The notes under the pieces were generated by a model. It saw only the letters and a program-made list of their open reading frames with translations. It was not told the origin of the DNA and searched no databases. The translations under genes and the position numbers were made by a program. This document shows, in pieces, positions 9,037 to 16,600 of a stretch of 42,091 bases of DNA. Each line of letters starts with the position of its first letter. Positions within the stretch are counted from its first letter, which is position 1. Source of the DNA: an uncultured Psychroflexus sp. (GTDB lineage Bacteria; Bacteroidota; Bacteroidia; Flavobacteriales; Flavobacteriaceae); contig CAJXLO010000010.1 in NCBI GenBank assembly GCA_913056525.1, positions 1-42,091 of the forward strand, written 5' to 3'.

Positions 9037-9282
9037 TCATTCTTGATCTAACTTATTGGGTTGATCAAAATAATCAGCCATACCTTCTTCTGCCATATTG
9101 ATCATATCTTCATCTTTAGCCATTCTTTCATATGATTTCCTATAAGCGGCTTTATCCAATTGCTCTAAATATATTATCAATGCATTTTCAATAATCTTTT
9201 TTTTTGGCATTTTTAGATCATTAGCTTTTTCGCTCAGATCATTCAGTAAGTCATCCGGTAATGAACAAGTAAAAGTCGTCAT
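9037..9282 (-). CDS. orphan antitoxin, paralogue of the downstream RHH antitoxin
   Basis: This 81-residue protein (start at 9282, MTTFTCSLPDDLLNDLSEKA...) is closely similar to the antitoxin at 8631-8879. The shared parts are the N-terminal strand TTFT-SLPDDLL, the KMPKKKIIENAL helix and the AEEGMADY motif in the C-terminal part. No toxin gene follows; the next 110 bases run into the intact antitoxin-toxin pair. It looks like a tandem duplication that kept, or only ever copied, the antitoxin half. The upstream region including the inverted repeat was duplicated with it. It could act as an anti-addiction factor or as an extra repressor; neither can be shown here. Confidence 0.8.
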   Translation of the reverse strand: MTTFTCSLPDDLLNDLSEKANDLKMPKKKIIENALIIYLEQLDKAAYRKSYERMAKDEDMINMAEEGMADYFDQPNKLDQE

Positions 9283-9297
9283 AGTATTTAATTTGTA

Positions 9298-9316
9298 TAA
9301 ATATAAAACATATTTA
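9298..9316 (-). promoter_or_regulatory. inverted repeat, probable antitoxin operator (copy 2)
   Basis: This is the identical 19-base sequence TAAATATAAAACATATTTA, 16 bases upstream of the orphan antitoxin start at 9282. The perfect identity, where flanking bases differ between the two copies, suggests the palindrome is under selection, or that the duplication is recent. Confidence 0.6.
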
Positions 9317-9349
9317 CTCAAATCAATGCGTTAGATCTTTCCAGCATCT

Positions 9350-9387
9350 ATTCGCTTCCCGAATCAATTCGCTCAGGGGAATTCGCT
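9350..9387. repeat. three short ATTCGCT repeats downstream of paaJ
   Basis: ATTCGCT occurs at 9350-9356, 9367-9373 and 9381-9387, between the end of paaJ and the orphan antitoxin. The middle stretch also contains AATTC...GAATT arms. It may mark the junction where the toxin-antitoxin block entered the paa run. Nothing else is recognised in this gap. Confidence 0.35.
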
Positions 9388-9400
9388 TGGCTCAACATCA

Positions 9401-10603
9401 TTAAACATTTTCAAGAACAGCCGCATAACCTTGACCAACACCAACACACATGGTTACGAGAGCGTATTTTTTGTTGGTCTTTTGTAATTCTATAGCAGCT
9501 GTATTGGCTAATCTAGCGCCGGTTACTCCTAATGGATGGCCAATGGCGATAGCGCCGCCATTAGGATTAATTCGCTTATCATCATCCTTTAAACCCCATT
9601 CACGGATACAGGCCAGCGATTGGGCTGCAAAAGCTTCATTTAGCTCTATTATGTCCATATCTTCCATGCTTAATCCAGCTTTTTTCAATGCTTTGTTCGA
9701 AGCTTCTACCGGACCGATTCCCATGATCCGCGGTTCAACACCAACTACAGCAGAGCTTAGGATCTTAGCTTTGGGTTGTAATGCGTATTTATCAACGGCT
9801 TTGTCAGATGCTACGATAAGTGCTGCTGCACCGTCGTTTAATCCAGATGAATTACCTGCGGTTACTGTTCCATCTTTCCTAAATGCCGGTCTGAGTTTGG
9901 CTAAAATTTCCAACTTAGTTTGTGGTTTGATGAACTCATCTTGTTCAACAACAAGTGGTTCTTTTTTTCGCCTTGGTATTTCTACTTCTTTGATCTCATC
10001 AGCTAATCTGCCACTCTCCATAGCTCTTGTAGCTTTCATCTGGCTATTATAAGCAAAAGCATCCTGGTCTTCACGACTGATCTTATGAATATCTACTAGA
10101 TTTTCTGCTGTCATTCCCATACCATCAGTTCCATACATTTCATGCATTTTTGGATTAACGAATCTCCAACCAAAGCTGGTGTCGTACATTTTTGAATCGT
10201 TCCCGTAGGCAGTGGACGGTTTAGATATCGCATAAGGTCCGCGCGTCATGTGTTCAATTCCACCGGAGATGAACAAATCACCATCTCCAGCTTTGATCGC
10301 ACGATTAGCATGTATGATGGCTGATAAACCGCTACTGCATAATCTATTTACGGTCTCACCGGGAATACTGTAAGGTAATCCGGCCAAAAGCGAGCACATT
10401 CTAGCTACGTTGCGGTTATCTTCGCCGGCCTGGTTAGCACAACCCATAATAACATCGTCAATATCATTAACATCGATATCAGGGTTCCTTTTGATGATCT
10501 CTTTGATGACCAAAGCACCGAGATCATCTGTTCTTACGGGCGATAACACACCTTTATAATTGCCTATTGGCGTTCTTATTCCATCGATTATATATGCGTC
10601 CAT
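9401..10603 (-). CDS. paaJ: thiolase, 3-oxoadipyl-CoA / 3-oxo-5,6-dehydrosuberyl-CoA thiolase type
   Basis: This 400-residue thiolase has the acyl-enzyme cysteine C89 (VNRLCSSGLS), the catalytic H356 (GHPLGVTGAR) and C386 (TMCVGVGQG). PaaJ/PcaF enzymes cleave 3-oxo-5,6-dehydrosuberyl-CoA and 3-oxoadipyl-CoA with CoA to acetyl-CoA and a shortened acyl-CoA. Placement directly after paaI, paaH and paaG gives the specificity; the sequence alone would only say acetyl-CoA acyltransferase. The gap to paaI is 10 bases, consistent with one operon. Downstream, the toxin-antitoxin block separates it from paaZ. Confidence 0.92.
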   Translation of the reverse strand: MDAYIIDGIRTPIGNYKGVLSPVRTDDLGALVIKEIIKRNPDIDVNDIDDVIMGCANQAGEDNRNVARMCSLLAGLPYSIPGETVNRLCSSGLSAIIHANRAIKAGDGDLFISGGIEHMTRGPYAISKPSTAYGNDSKMYDTSFGWRFVNPKMHEMYGTDGMGMTAENLVDIHKISREDQDAFAYNSQMKATRAMESGRLADEIKEVEIPRRKKEPLVVEQDEFIKPQTKLEILAKLRPAFRKDGTVTAGNSSGLNDGAAALIVASDKAVDKYALQPKAKILSSAVVGVEPRIMGIGPVEASNKALKKAGLSMEDMDIIELNEAFAAQSLACIREWGLKDDDKRINPNGGAIAIGHPLGVTGARLANTAAIELQKTNKKYALVTMCVGVGQGYAAVLENV

Positions 10604-10613
10604 ATTTTAATTT

Positions 10614-11027
10614 TTAAGTCCATTCTTTACTACTGCGATAAACCGTTCCTTTAAAAAGGGCAACGAGCTCATCCTCTTTTTTGATTTCTACCCGATAGCA
10701 ACCAACTTTTGGCTTCAGGGATTCTTCAGTTGCTGTCGCGATCAATTGGTCGTTTAATACAACTTTTTCGAAATGATTGATCGATGTATCGATAGAAAGT
10801 GCATGCCGACCGTGTGAATTCGATGCAAATGCCAATGCGGAATCTGCCAAACTATAAGCAATGCCTCCGTGTGCCACCTGGAATCCATTGAGCATTTCCT
10901 CTCTTACCGATAATTTTAATTGACAATAGCCTTTATCCATTTGCAAGACTTCAATACCTAGCCACTGGCTAAACGGATCATTATCAAACATTTTTTTTAA
11001 TATCTGTTCCGGTACAAGCATGTTCAA
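10614..11027 (-). CDS. paaI: PaaI hotdog-fold acyl-CoA thioesterase
   Basis: This 137-residue hotdog-fold protein carries the core motif FQVAHGGIAYSLADSALAFA, with the HGG turn and the acidic residue of PaaI thioesterases, followed by SIDTSINHFEKV. PaaI hydrolyses hydroxyphenylacetyl-CoA and related dead-end CoA esters, releasing CoA trapped in the phenylacetate pathway. Its start overlaps the end of the 3-hydroxyacyl-CoA dehydrogenase gene by 4 bases (ATGA), so the two are likely translationally coupled. Confidence 0.92.
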   Translation of the reverse strand: MNMLVPEQILKKMFDNDPFSQWLGIEVLQMDKGYCQLKLSVREEMLNGFQVAHGGIAYSLADSALAFASNSHGRHALSIDTSINHFEKVVLNDQLIATATEESLKPKVGCYRVEIKKEDELVALFKGTVYRSSKEWT

Positions 11028-12199
11028 ACGTCAAAAGTGATATTTTGTTTGTCCATTTTCCTGAGTATCGGGCTACAACGGTATCGGTCTTCATGATAAG
11101 TGTCATAGAGTTTATCCATTTTATCAACACACCAGTTAATGCCTTTTTCGTTTGCCCAGGCCAGTAAACCCTTAGGATATCTAACGCCTTTTGTCATGGC
11201 AAGATCGATATCGGTAGCAGAAGCTACGTTCATGTGTAGTGCATCCGCCGCTTCATTGATCAGCATCACCAGTATCCTTTCAAATACTTTTTGGCCTTTA
11301 GAGGTATCAGTATCCGGTTTGATATCCTCTTGTTCATTATGATCATAAAAGCCTTTTCCTGATTTTTTACCTAAATATCCAGCTTCCACATAGCGTTTCT
11401 GTGTTAAAGAGGGTTTATATCTGGGGTCGTAATAAAAAGCTTTGAAGACGGTTTCGCTAACCGTGTAGTTAATGTCGTTACCTATAAAATCCATAAGATG
11501 AAAAGGTCCCATCTTAAAACCGCCCAATTCTTTCATCGCCCAATCGATAGTGGCTATTCCGGATTGATCCTGGGTGATCCCAAAAGCTGATTCTTCAAGT
11601 ATTCGCAAGGCTTCCCCATAAAAAGGTCTGGCGACACGATTCACGATAAATCCGGGTGTATCCTTAGCTTTTACCGTTGATTTGCCCCAGTTCTTTAGGG
11701 TAGTGAATGTTTTGTCAAAGACCTTTTTATCCGTTTGAACCGCTGGAACCACTTCCACCAGTGGCATTAAAGGCGCCGGATTAAAGAAATGGACGCCTAA
11801 AAATCGCTGCGGCTCATCAAGACAGGAAGCGATAGATGCAATGGATAATGATGAAGTATTGCTGGCTATAACAGCATCTTTGCTTTGATACGATTCCAAT
11901 TCTTGAAAAACCTTTTGCTTAATTTCCAAATCTTCAACTATGGCTTCAATGGTAAATTCGGCATCAGCCAGGTCAGCTAATTGATCTACATAAGTGATAT
12001 TGGACTGGATCTCATTTTTTCTTTCTTCATCTATCCGACCTTTTTCGATCAACCGATCAAGGACCTTATCCAATGATCCCTCAGCTTTTTGTAAAGCATC
12101 TGGATCCTTATCAAAAACTTTTACCCTATTTCCTGCTTGTGATGCTACTTGAGCAATGCCGCTACCCATTGTTCCTGAGCCTATTACTGCTATATTCAT
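11024..12199 (-). CDS. paaH: 3-hydroxyacyl-CoA dehydrogenase, PaaH/PaaC type
   Basis: This protein has 391 residues. The N-terminal Rossmann motif GSGTMGSGIAQVASQAG binds NAD. The 3HCDH core follows, with GVHFFNPAPLMPLVEVV. There are two C-terminal 3HCDH modules, the first around PGFIVNRVARPFYGEALRI and the second around LINEAADALHMNVAS and MTKGVRYPKG. The duplicated C-terminal module makes it longer than the single-module FadB2 type and fits the PaaH family, which oxidises 3-hydroxyadipyl-CoA. It is flanked by paaG (12-base gap) and paaI (4-base overlap). Confidence 0.92.
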   Translation of the reverse strand: MNIAVIGSGTMGSGIAQVASQAGNRVKVFDKDPDALQKAEGSLDKVLDRLIEKGRIDEERKNEIQSNITYVDQLADLADAEFTIEAIVEDLEIKQKVFQELESYQSKDAVIASNTSSLSIASIASCLDEPQRFLGVHFFNPAPLMPLVEVVPAVQTDKKVFDKTFTTLKNWGKSTVKAKDTPGFIVNRVARPFYGEALRILEESAFGITQDQSGIATIDWAMKELGGFKMGPFHLMDFIGNDINYTVSETVFKAFYYDPRYKPSLTQKRYVEAGYLGKKSGKGFYDHNEQEDIKPDTDTSKGQKVFERILVMLINEAADALHMNVASATDIDLAMTKGVRYPKGLLAWANEKGINWCVDKMDKLYDTYHEDRYRCSPILRKMDKQNITFDV

Positions 12200-12211
12200 A
12201 AATACAATATT

Positions 12212-12994
12212 TTATTTTCCTTTAAAATGAGCTTCTCTTTTCTCGATGAAAGCATTGACGCCTTCTTTATAATCCTTGGTTTCTGCTGAGGCGATCTGGT
12301 ATTTTGATTCTAAGGCCAATTGTTCTTCAAAATCGTTCTGCATGGACCGATTAAGGGCTTTTTTGGTGAATGCCAATGCTTGTGTTGGCATATTGGCAAG
12401 CTTATGAGCTAATTTGCTTACTTCGTCATCAAAGGTTTCTGATGAATAGTACGTATAGATAAGTCCGATACGTTCTGCTTCAAAAGCATCGATCTTATCG
12501 CCCAGCATAGCTAATGCGGAGGCGCGCTGAAAACCGATCAGCCTAGGTAAGAAATAAGTGCCACCGCTATCCGGTATCAAACCGATCTTTGAGAAAGCCT
12601 GAATAAAACTTGCTTTTTCAGATGCGACCACAATGTCACAGCAAAGTGCAATGTTTGCTCCTGCTCCGGCCGCAACCCCATTTACCGCTGCAATAACCGG
12701 CATTTCAATATTCCTGATCCGCGTCACGATCGGGTTGTAATGTTCTTCTAATATTTTTTTGAATCCCGGATTTTGATCAGGGTTCGTAACTTCGCCTAGA
12801 TCCTGACCGGCGCTAAATGCTTTCCCTTTTCCAGTCAGAACAATGGCTCTTGTTTCTTGATCCCTGATGCAATCATCTAATTTTTTTTGGAGTTCTAAGG
12901 CCATCTCCCGATGGAAGCTGTTGTATTTATTGGAACGATTAAATTTTAAGTAAGCTATATTGTCTACTAAGCTATGCTCAATAAAATTTGACAT
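12212..12994 (-). CDS. paaG: PaaG, 1,2-epoxyphenylacetyl-CoA isomerase (crotonase family)
   Basis: This 260-residue crotonase has the oxyanion-hole region AFSAGQDLGEVT at 59-70. The two hydratase glutamates are missing: N114 lies in GAGANIALCCD and A133 in QAFSKIG. An aspartate, D142 in GLIPDSGGT, is present instead, which is the pattern of isomerases such as PaaG. PaaG converts ring-1,2-epoxyphenylacetyl-CoA to the oxepin-CoA that PaaZ opens. It is the first gene of the minus-strand run. The ring-epoxidase genes paaABCDE and the ligase paaK do not lie upstream here. Confidence 0.92.
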   Translation of the reverse strand: MSNFIEHSLVDNIAYLKFNRSNKYNSFHREMALELQKKLDDCIRDQETRAIVLTGKGKAFSAGQDLGEVTNPDQNPGFKKILEEHYNPIVTRIRNIEMPVIAAVNGVAAGAGANIALCCDIVVASEKASFIQAFSKIGLIPDSGGTYFLPRLIGFQRASALAMLGDKIDAFEAERIGLIYTYYSSETFDDEVSKLAHKLANMPTQALAFTKKALNRSMQNDFEEQLALESKYQIASAETKDYKEGVNAFIEKREAHFKGK

Positions 12995-13158
12995 ATTAAT
13001 GATTTTTGAGTTTAAAATTACGAATAATTTTGAGTTATTAAAGCATTAGGAGATGAGCTATTTTTACGAAAAAGAGCGTTTGCTCCATTTAAATATTTTT
13101 ATTCTAATTTTTAGTTTGTAAATATTTAGTATAATTAACTATAATTTAAAAAATTATC

Positions 13159-13347
13159 ATGATTAAACATTTCACCTCACTTTACCTCATTTTTTTAATA
13201 AGTTATAATGTATAAGCTCAATTTGGATATGGAGACCCCGATGATATAAGGCCACTCAAAAAAAGAACTTTACTTGTAGAGTTAAAAGAACATGATAAAA
13301 AAAACTGTAAAAAAGTATCGAAGGAGAAATCAGGAAAAATTGCATAA
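13159..13347 (+). pseudogene. decayed secreted-protein gene with a stop inside the signal peptide
   Basis: From the ATG at 13159 the frame gives a signal-peptide-like start, MIKHFTSLYLIFLISYNV, then TAA at 13213-13215. The same frame then continues AQFGYGDPDDIRPLKKR and on to a TAA at 13345-13347. With one sense codon in place of the stop this would be a normal signal peptide with a V-x-AQ cleavage site, so the stop is a nonsense mutation. The 3' end is truncated: the last codons run into repeat unit A (GCATAAAAAAAGG), whose bases supply the final stop. No function is recognised. Confidence 0.6.
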
Positions 13348-13405
13348 AAAAAGGAGTGTTTTAGCTCCCTAGTTATTAGCGTGGACTGGACTTCCCTCGA
13401 CCTGG
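13341..13405 (-). repeat. repeat unit A: degenerate copy of tRNA 3' end plus terminator
   Basis: The plus-strand string GCATAAAAAAAGGAG, a weakened GGAG...CTCC hairpin, and then TTAGCGTGGACTGGAC match the bases that follow and form the 3' end of the tRNA at 13860-13932 (GCATAAAAAAAGGAG ... TAGCGGGGACTGGAC). Similarity stops after GGAC, where TTCCCTCGACCTGGCTCGGG begins, a GC-rich imperfect palindrome unlike the AT-rich surroundings. This is the most decayed of three copies. Confidence 0.6.
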
Positions 13406-13450
13406 CTCGGGATAAACTTCTCGTCCATCATTGATCAAATCAAAAAAATT

Positions 13451-13552
13451 ACATAAAAAAAGGAGCCTTTTAGCTCCTTAGTTAGTAGCGGGGACTGCAC
13501 CGAAGCTTCGGTGGAACCAGTGTCCGCCTCAGGCGGATATGAGCCTCTTGAG
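13451..13552 (-). repeat. repeat unit B: tRNA-fMet 3'-half remnant plus terminator, with two palindromes inside
   Basis: It starts ACATAAAAAAAGGAGC with a 7-bp hairpin (AAGGAGC / GCTCCTT, 13460-13479). It then matches the intact tRNA in blocks: TAGCGGGGACTG, GAACCAGTG, TATGAGCC and GAG. Between the blocks sit two palindromes: CACCGAAGCTTCGGTG (13498-13513, perfect) in place of the T-loop bases, and TCCGCCTCAGGCGGA (13523-13537, 7-bp arms) in place of the variable-loop/anticodon-stem bases. The matching ends at about 13551, next to the stop codon of the GIY-YIG gene (13553). It cannot fold as a working tRNA. Confidence 0.65.
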
Positions 13553-13813
13553 TTAATAATCGTCAATATTTTTTTTCATCCATTCTCTTCCATGACCACT
13601 CTTTAAATATTTTTCGCGATTCATTGCTTGCTTTTTTGTTGTATAAACTTCTACATGAATTACTTTCCAAGGTCGATATCGTGTTGTAAATCCTTTTTTT
13701 CCCAGGCTATTGTGTGATTGGAATCTGGTTATCAGATCTGAAGTGTAACCAACATAATGTTTTTCTGATGAAAGAGATTTTAATACGTAAACTGCATATT
13801 CTTCCATTTTCAT
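13553..13813 (-). CDS. GIY-YIG nuclease domain protein
   Basis: This 86-residue protein is a stand-alone GIY-YIG nuclease domain of the YhbQ/UPF0213 size class. YAVYVLKS provides the GIY strand and HYVGYTSDL the YIG strand, R30 (LITRF) is the catalytic arginine, and NREKYLKSGHGREW the helix with the metal-binding glutamate. A start at the second methionine (13807) is equally possible. It lies directly downstream of tRNA-fMet and its terminator, in the same direction, and its stop codon abuts a partial copy of the same tRNA (unit B). This bracketing suggests it inserted next to or through the tRNA 3' half. Its natural substrate is unknown. Confidence 0.85.
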   Translation of the reverse strand: MKMEEYAVYVLKSLSSEKHYVGYTSDLITRFQSHNSLGKKGFTTRYRPWKVIHVEVYTTKKQAMNREKYLKSGHGREWMKKNIDDY

Positions 13814-13827
13814 TGAATAAAATGCAT

Positions 13828-13854
13828 AAAAAAAGGAGCTGTTCTGCTCCTTTT
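13828..13854 (-). terminator. rho-independent terminator after tRNA-fMet
   Basis: The 9-bp stem AAAAGGAGC / GCTCCTTTT has a 6-base loop; on the minus strand it is followed by a run of U residues. It lies 5 bases beyond the tRNA 3' end. Two altered copies of this hairpin are found in repeat units A and B. Confidence 0.8.
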
Positions 13855-13859
13855 ACTTG

Positions 13860-13932
<73 letters not shown>

Positions 13933-14066
13933 ATATATTCTTAATATTTTATTATGTATAAATCCTACTTAAAACCTTTTACCAATCTATGGTGCAATTA
14001 AAACCTGATTGCAAATTAAAATGCAAATATACAAATAAATAAAAGATATTGAAAAAATATTCTATT

Positions 14067-14249
14067 TTATTGCCCTAAGGGATCCGCTTCTATAGATATA
14101 ACCTGGCCGTCCTCTATTAAAACCTTAATTTCTAGTGGGTTACAGCATATTTCACAATCTTCAACATAGCTCTGTTCATCAACAGAAAAGTCTATAAGCA
14201 TACTTATTCGTTCCCAACAGTGGGGACACTGGATGTATTTTTCTTCCAT
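14067..14249 (-). CDS. CPXCG-motif cysteine-rich protein
   Basis: This 60-residue protein contains CPHCWERI near the N-terminus and DCEICCNPLEI in the middle, a two-knuckle zinc-ribbon arrangement typical of the small CPXCG family. The C-terminus ends in IEADPLGQ. It starts two bases after the ABC-F gene stop and so is probably co-transcribed with it. The family has no established function. Confidence 0.85.
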   Translation of the reverse strand: MEEKYIQCPHCWERISMLIDFSVDEQSYVEDCEICCNPLEIKVLIEDGQVISIEADPLGQ

Positions 14250-14251
14250 GA

Positions 14252-16144
14252 CTATTCTTCTAATCTTTCAGCGATCATCTCCCATTCTCTCATCAGTTCA
14301 TCTTGTTCTTTCTTTAGTTTTTTATACTTTTTGAGCTCGTTTTCATTATTATCATCATTTTCCTGGTAGGCTTTGGCCAGTTCTTTATCCTTCTTTTCAA
14401 GTAGTTTCTCATTCTTAGCTATTTTGGATTCTATTCGGTCAAGCATCTTTTTATCTTGGATGTTAACATTAGCTGGCTTCGCTTTTTTCTTTCTTTTCTT
14501 CTTTGCTTTAGATGAGGCTTCAACCTCTCGCATGCTTTCCATTTTCCTATGCGCTAAGTACTCATTGATGGTTCCAAGGAACGGTTTTACTTGCTGGTCC
14601 CTGAATTCATAGATGACCTGGACGATATCTTGTAAAAAATCCCTGTCATGGGATATCAGAATCAGTGTTCCTTCAAAGTTCTGTAAAGCTTGTTTTAAAA
14701 TGTTCTTTGATGTGATATCCAAATGGTTCGTGGGCTCATCCATGATAAGCGTATTGAAGGGCATCAACATCAACTTTGCAAGGGCTAGTCTGTTACGTTC
14801 GCCTCCAGAAAGAACTTTGACTGGTTTAAAAACATCGTCACCAGAAAATAGGAAGGAACCTAAAATATCCCTTATCTTGTAATGGTTTCTTTCCGTAGCA
14901 ACTTCTTCCATTGTTTCCATTAAGGTAAGCCGTTCGTTGAGATGATCAGCTTGATCTTGAGCAAAATATCCTATTTCAACATTGTGACCCAGCTCTAATT
15001 TCCCCTTGTGCTGGATCTCTCCAATAATGATCTTAGCCAGTGTGGATTTTCCCTGGCCATTCTGTCCTACGAATGCTATTTTATTTCCTCTGTCTATAGT
15101 AAAGGACACCTCGTTGAGCACTTTTTTATCTCCAAAGCTTTTTGCGACCTCATCTGCCTTCATAATAACCTTTCCCGGCTGATGACTTACATTGAAGCTG
15201 ATTTTCATCAAATTTTCATCATCCTGATCGACCTGAATGCGTTCTGTTTTTTCAAGTTTCTTGATGAGCGACTGCGCCATGGATGCTTTATTAGCTTTAG
15301 CTCGGAATTTATCGATCAGCTTTTGGGTTTGTTCGATTTCCTTATCCTGATTTTTTTTAGCAGCTATTTGCTGTTCCTGTATTTCTTCCCGTAATTTCTT
15401 AAATTCAGAATAAGGCTTGTTATAGTCGTATATCTTTCCGAAAGAAAGTTCGATCGTCCTATTGGTTACGTTGTCGAGGAATTGTTTATCGTGTGATACC
15501 AGGACAACACAGGATGCAATTTCCTTAAGGAAGTTCTCAAACCATATGATACTTTCAATATCAAGATGATTTGTGGGTTCATCCAATAATAATAGATCAT
15601 TCTCCTGGAGTAATAGTTTAGCTAATTCAATTCGCATTCGCCATCCACCGGACAATTCGCTTGTTGGTCGATTAAAGTCTTCCCTGGTAAAACCTAAGCC
15701 TTTAAGGATCTTTTCTACTTTAGCTTGATAGTTATAACCATCTTTAAGCTCATATTGTTGTTGATATTCACTAAGGTCGATCAGTAACTTTTCGTAGGAC
15801 TCACTTTCGTAATCTTCTCTTTCAGCAAGTTGCTTATTGATCTCTTCCAGTTTAGTTTCGATCTCCATGAGGTCTTCGAATGCTAAGCAAGCTTCATCAA
15901 ATATGCTGTGCTCGTCTTTAAAATCAACATCCTGCTTGAGCATTCCTATAGAGCACTCCTTTTTTAAGGATATACTACCGGAATTGTAACTTTGATCACC
16001 ATTTAAAATGCGCAACATCGTGGACTTGCCCGCGCCGTTCTTCCCTATTAGGCCTATTCTATCGCCTTTTGACAATTTGAAACTTAGCTGATCGAACAAG
16101 GTCTCTCCTCCGAAGCTTAATGATAGATCGTTCACATGTAACAT
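14252..16144 (-). CDS. ABC-F family ATPase
   Basis: This 630-residue protein has two ABC domains in one chain and no membrane segments. Walker A motifs are GLIGKNGAGKSTM and AFVGQNGQGKSTLA, signature motifs LSGGWRMRIELAKLL and LSGGERNRLALAKLM, and both Walker B regions read DEPTNHLDI. A charged linker (about 245-320) and a lysine-rich C-terminal coiled coil (about 535-630) are typical of ABC-F proteins such as Uup or EttA. Members act on the ribosome in translation or antibiotic protection. Which subgroup this belongs to is not clear from reading alone. Confidence 0.93.
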   Translation of the reverse strand: MLHVNDLSLSFGGETLFDQLSFKLSKGDRIGLIGKNGAGKSTMLRILNGDQSYNSGSISLKKECSIGMLKQDVDFKDEHSIFDEACLAFEDLMEIETKLEEINKQLAEREDYESESYEKLLIDLSEYQQQYELKDGYNYQAKVEKILKGLGFTREDFNRPTSELSGGWRMRIELAKLLLQENDLLLLDEPTNHLDIESIIWFENFLKEIASCVVLVSHDKQFLDNVTNRTIELSFGKIYDYNKPYSEFKKLREEIQEQQIAAKKNQDKEIEQTQKLIDKFRAKANKASMAQSLIKKLEKTERIQVDQDDENLMKISFNVSHQPGKVIMKADEVAKSFGDKKVLNEVSFTIDRGNKIAFVGQNGQGKSTLAKIIIGEIQHKGKLELGHNVEIGYFAQDQADHLNERLTLMETMEEVATERNHYKIRDILGSFLFSGDDVFKPVKVLSGGERNRLALAKLMLMPFNTLIMDEPTNHLDITSKNILKQALQNFEGTLILISHDRDFLQDIVQVIYEFRDQQVKPFLGTINEYLAHRKMESMREVEASSKAKKKRKKKAKPANVNIQDKKMLDRIESKIAKNEKLLEKKDKELAKAYQENDDNNENELKKYKKLKKEQDELMREWEMIAERLEE

Positions 16145-16151
16145 GAGTTAC

Positions 16152-16180
16152 TTTGTTTTGTGCAAAGATTGTTATTTTTG
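16152..16180 (+). promoter_or_regulatory. Bacteroidota-type promoter for the DUF983 gene
   Basis: TTTG at 16152-16155 and TATTTTTG at 16173-16180 fit the -33 TTTG and -7 TAnnTTTG elements, with a 17-base spacer. The -7 element lies 21 bases before the ATG at 16202. The spacer is shorter than the 19-20 bases usually quoted, but the topA promoter in this window has the same spacing. Confidence 0.5.
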
Positions 16181-16201
16181 TAAAATATACTAATATCTAA
16201 T

Positions 16202-16600
16202 ATGTTTAAAGGTTCTAAAATATATAGCATCATAACAGGTGCTTGTCCTGTTTGTCATAATGAGAACATGTATAAGGAAAAAAATCCTTATAGGCTTAAG
16301 AAAATATATGATATGTATGAGGCATGCGGACATTGTGGTACGAAATATAAAATAGAACCTTCTTTCTTTTATGGAGCGATGTACGTAAGCTATGCTCTGG
16401 GCGTTGCATTTGCCGTAGCGACCTTTATAATAAGTTATTTCTTCATAGGGGCTTCAAAGGTAACTTCGTTCATTGCCATCATTGTGGTGCTAACAGCACT
16501 TATGCCGGTTATAATGAGACTTTCCAGGAACATTTGGATAAACTTATTTTTAAATTATGATAAGGAGAAAGATGTTAATAGAAATCATGAAAACGCTTGA
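16202..16600 (+). CDS. DUF983 membrane protein with N-terminal zinc ribbon
   Basis: The 132-residue protein begins with a four-cysteine ribbon, CPVCHNENMY and CGHCGTKYKIEP, followed by two hydrophobic helices (about 58-80 and 86-105). This is the DUF983 architecture common in Bacteroidota; its role is unknown. It is transcribed away from the ABC-F gene. Its 3' end overlaps the convergent FAD oxidoreductase gene by 26 bases, so the two C-termini share DNA. Confidence 0.9.
   Translation: MFKGSKIYSIITGACPVCHNENMYKEKNPYRLKKIYDMYEACGHCGTKYKIEPSFFYGAMYVSYALGVAFAVATFIISYFFIGASKVTSFIAIIVVLTALMPVIMRLSRNIWINLFLNYDKEKDVNRNHENA

Noticed and set aside
9450-10052. A 200-codon plus-strand open frame
   Set aside because: It is fully antisense to paaJ, whose catalytic motifs and operon position are clear.
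13341-13552. The three spaced copies of the AAAAAAAGGAG hairpin region as a CRISPR array
   Set aside because: Only three unequal, diverging copies with a gene between two of them; they align with tRNA plus terminator, not with a CRISPR repeat.
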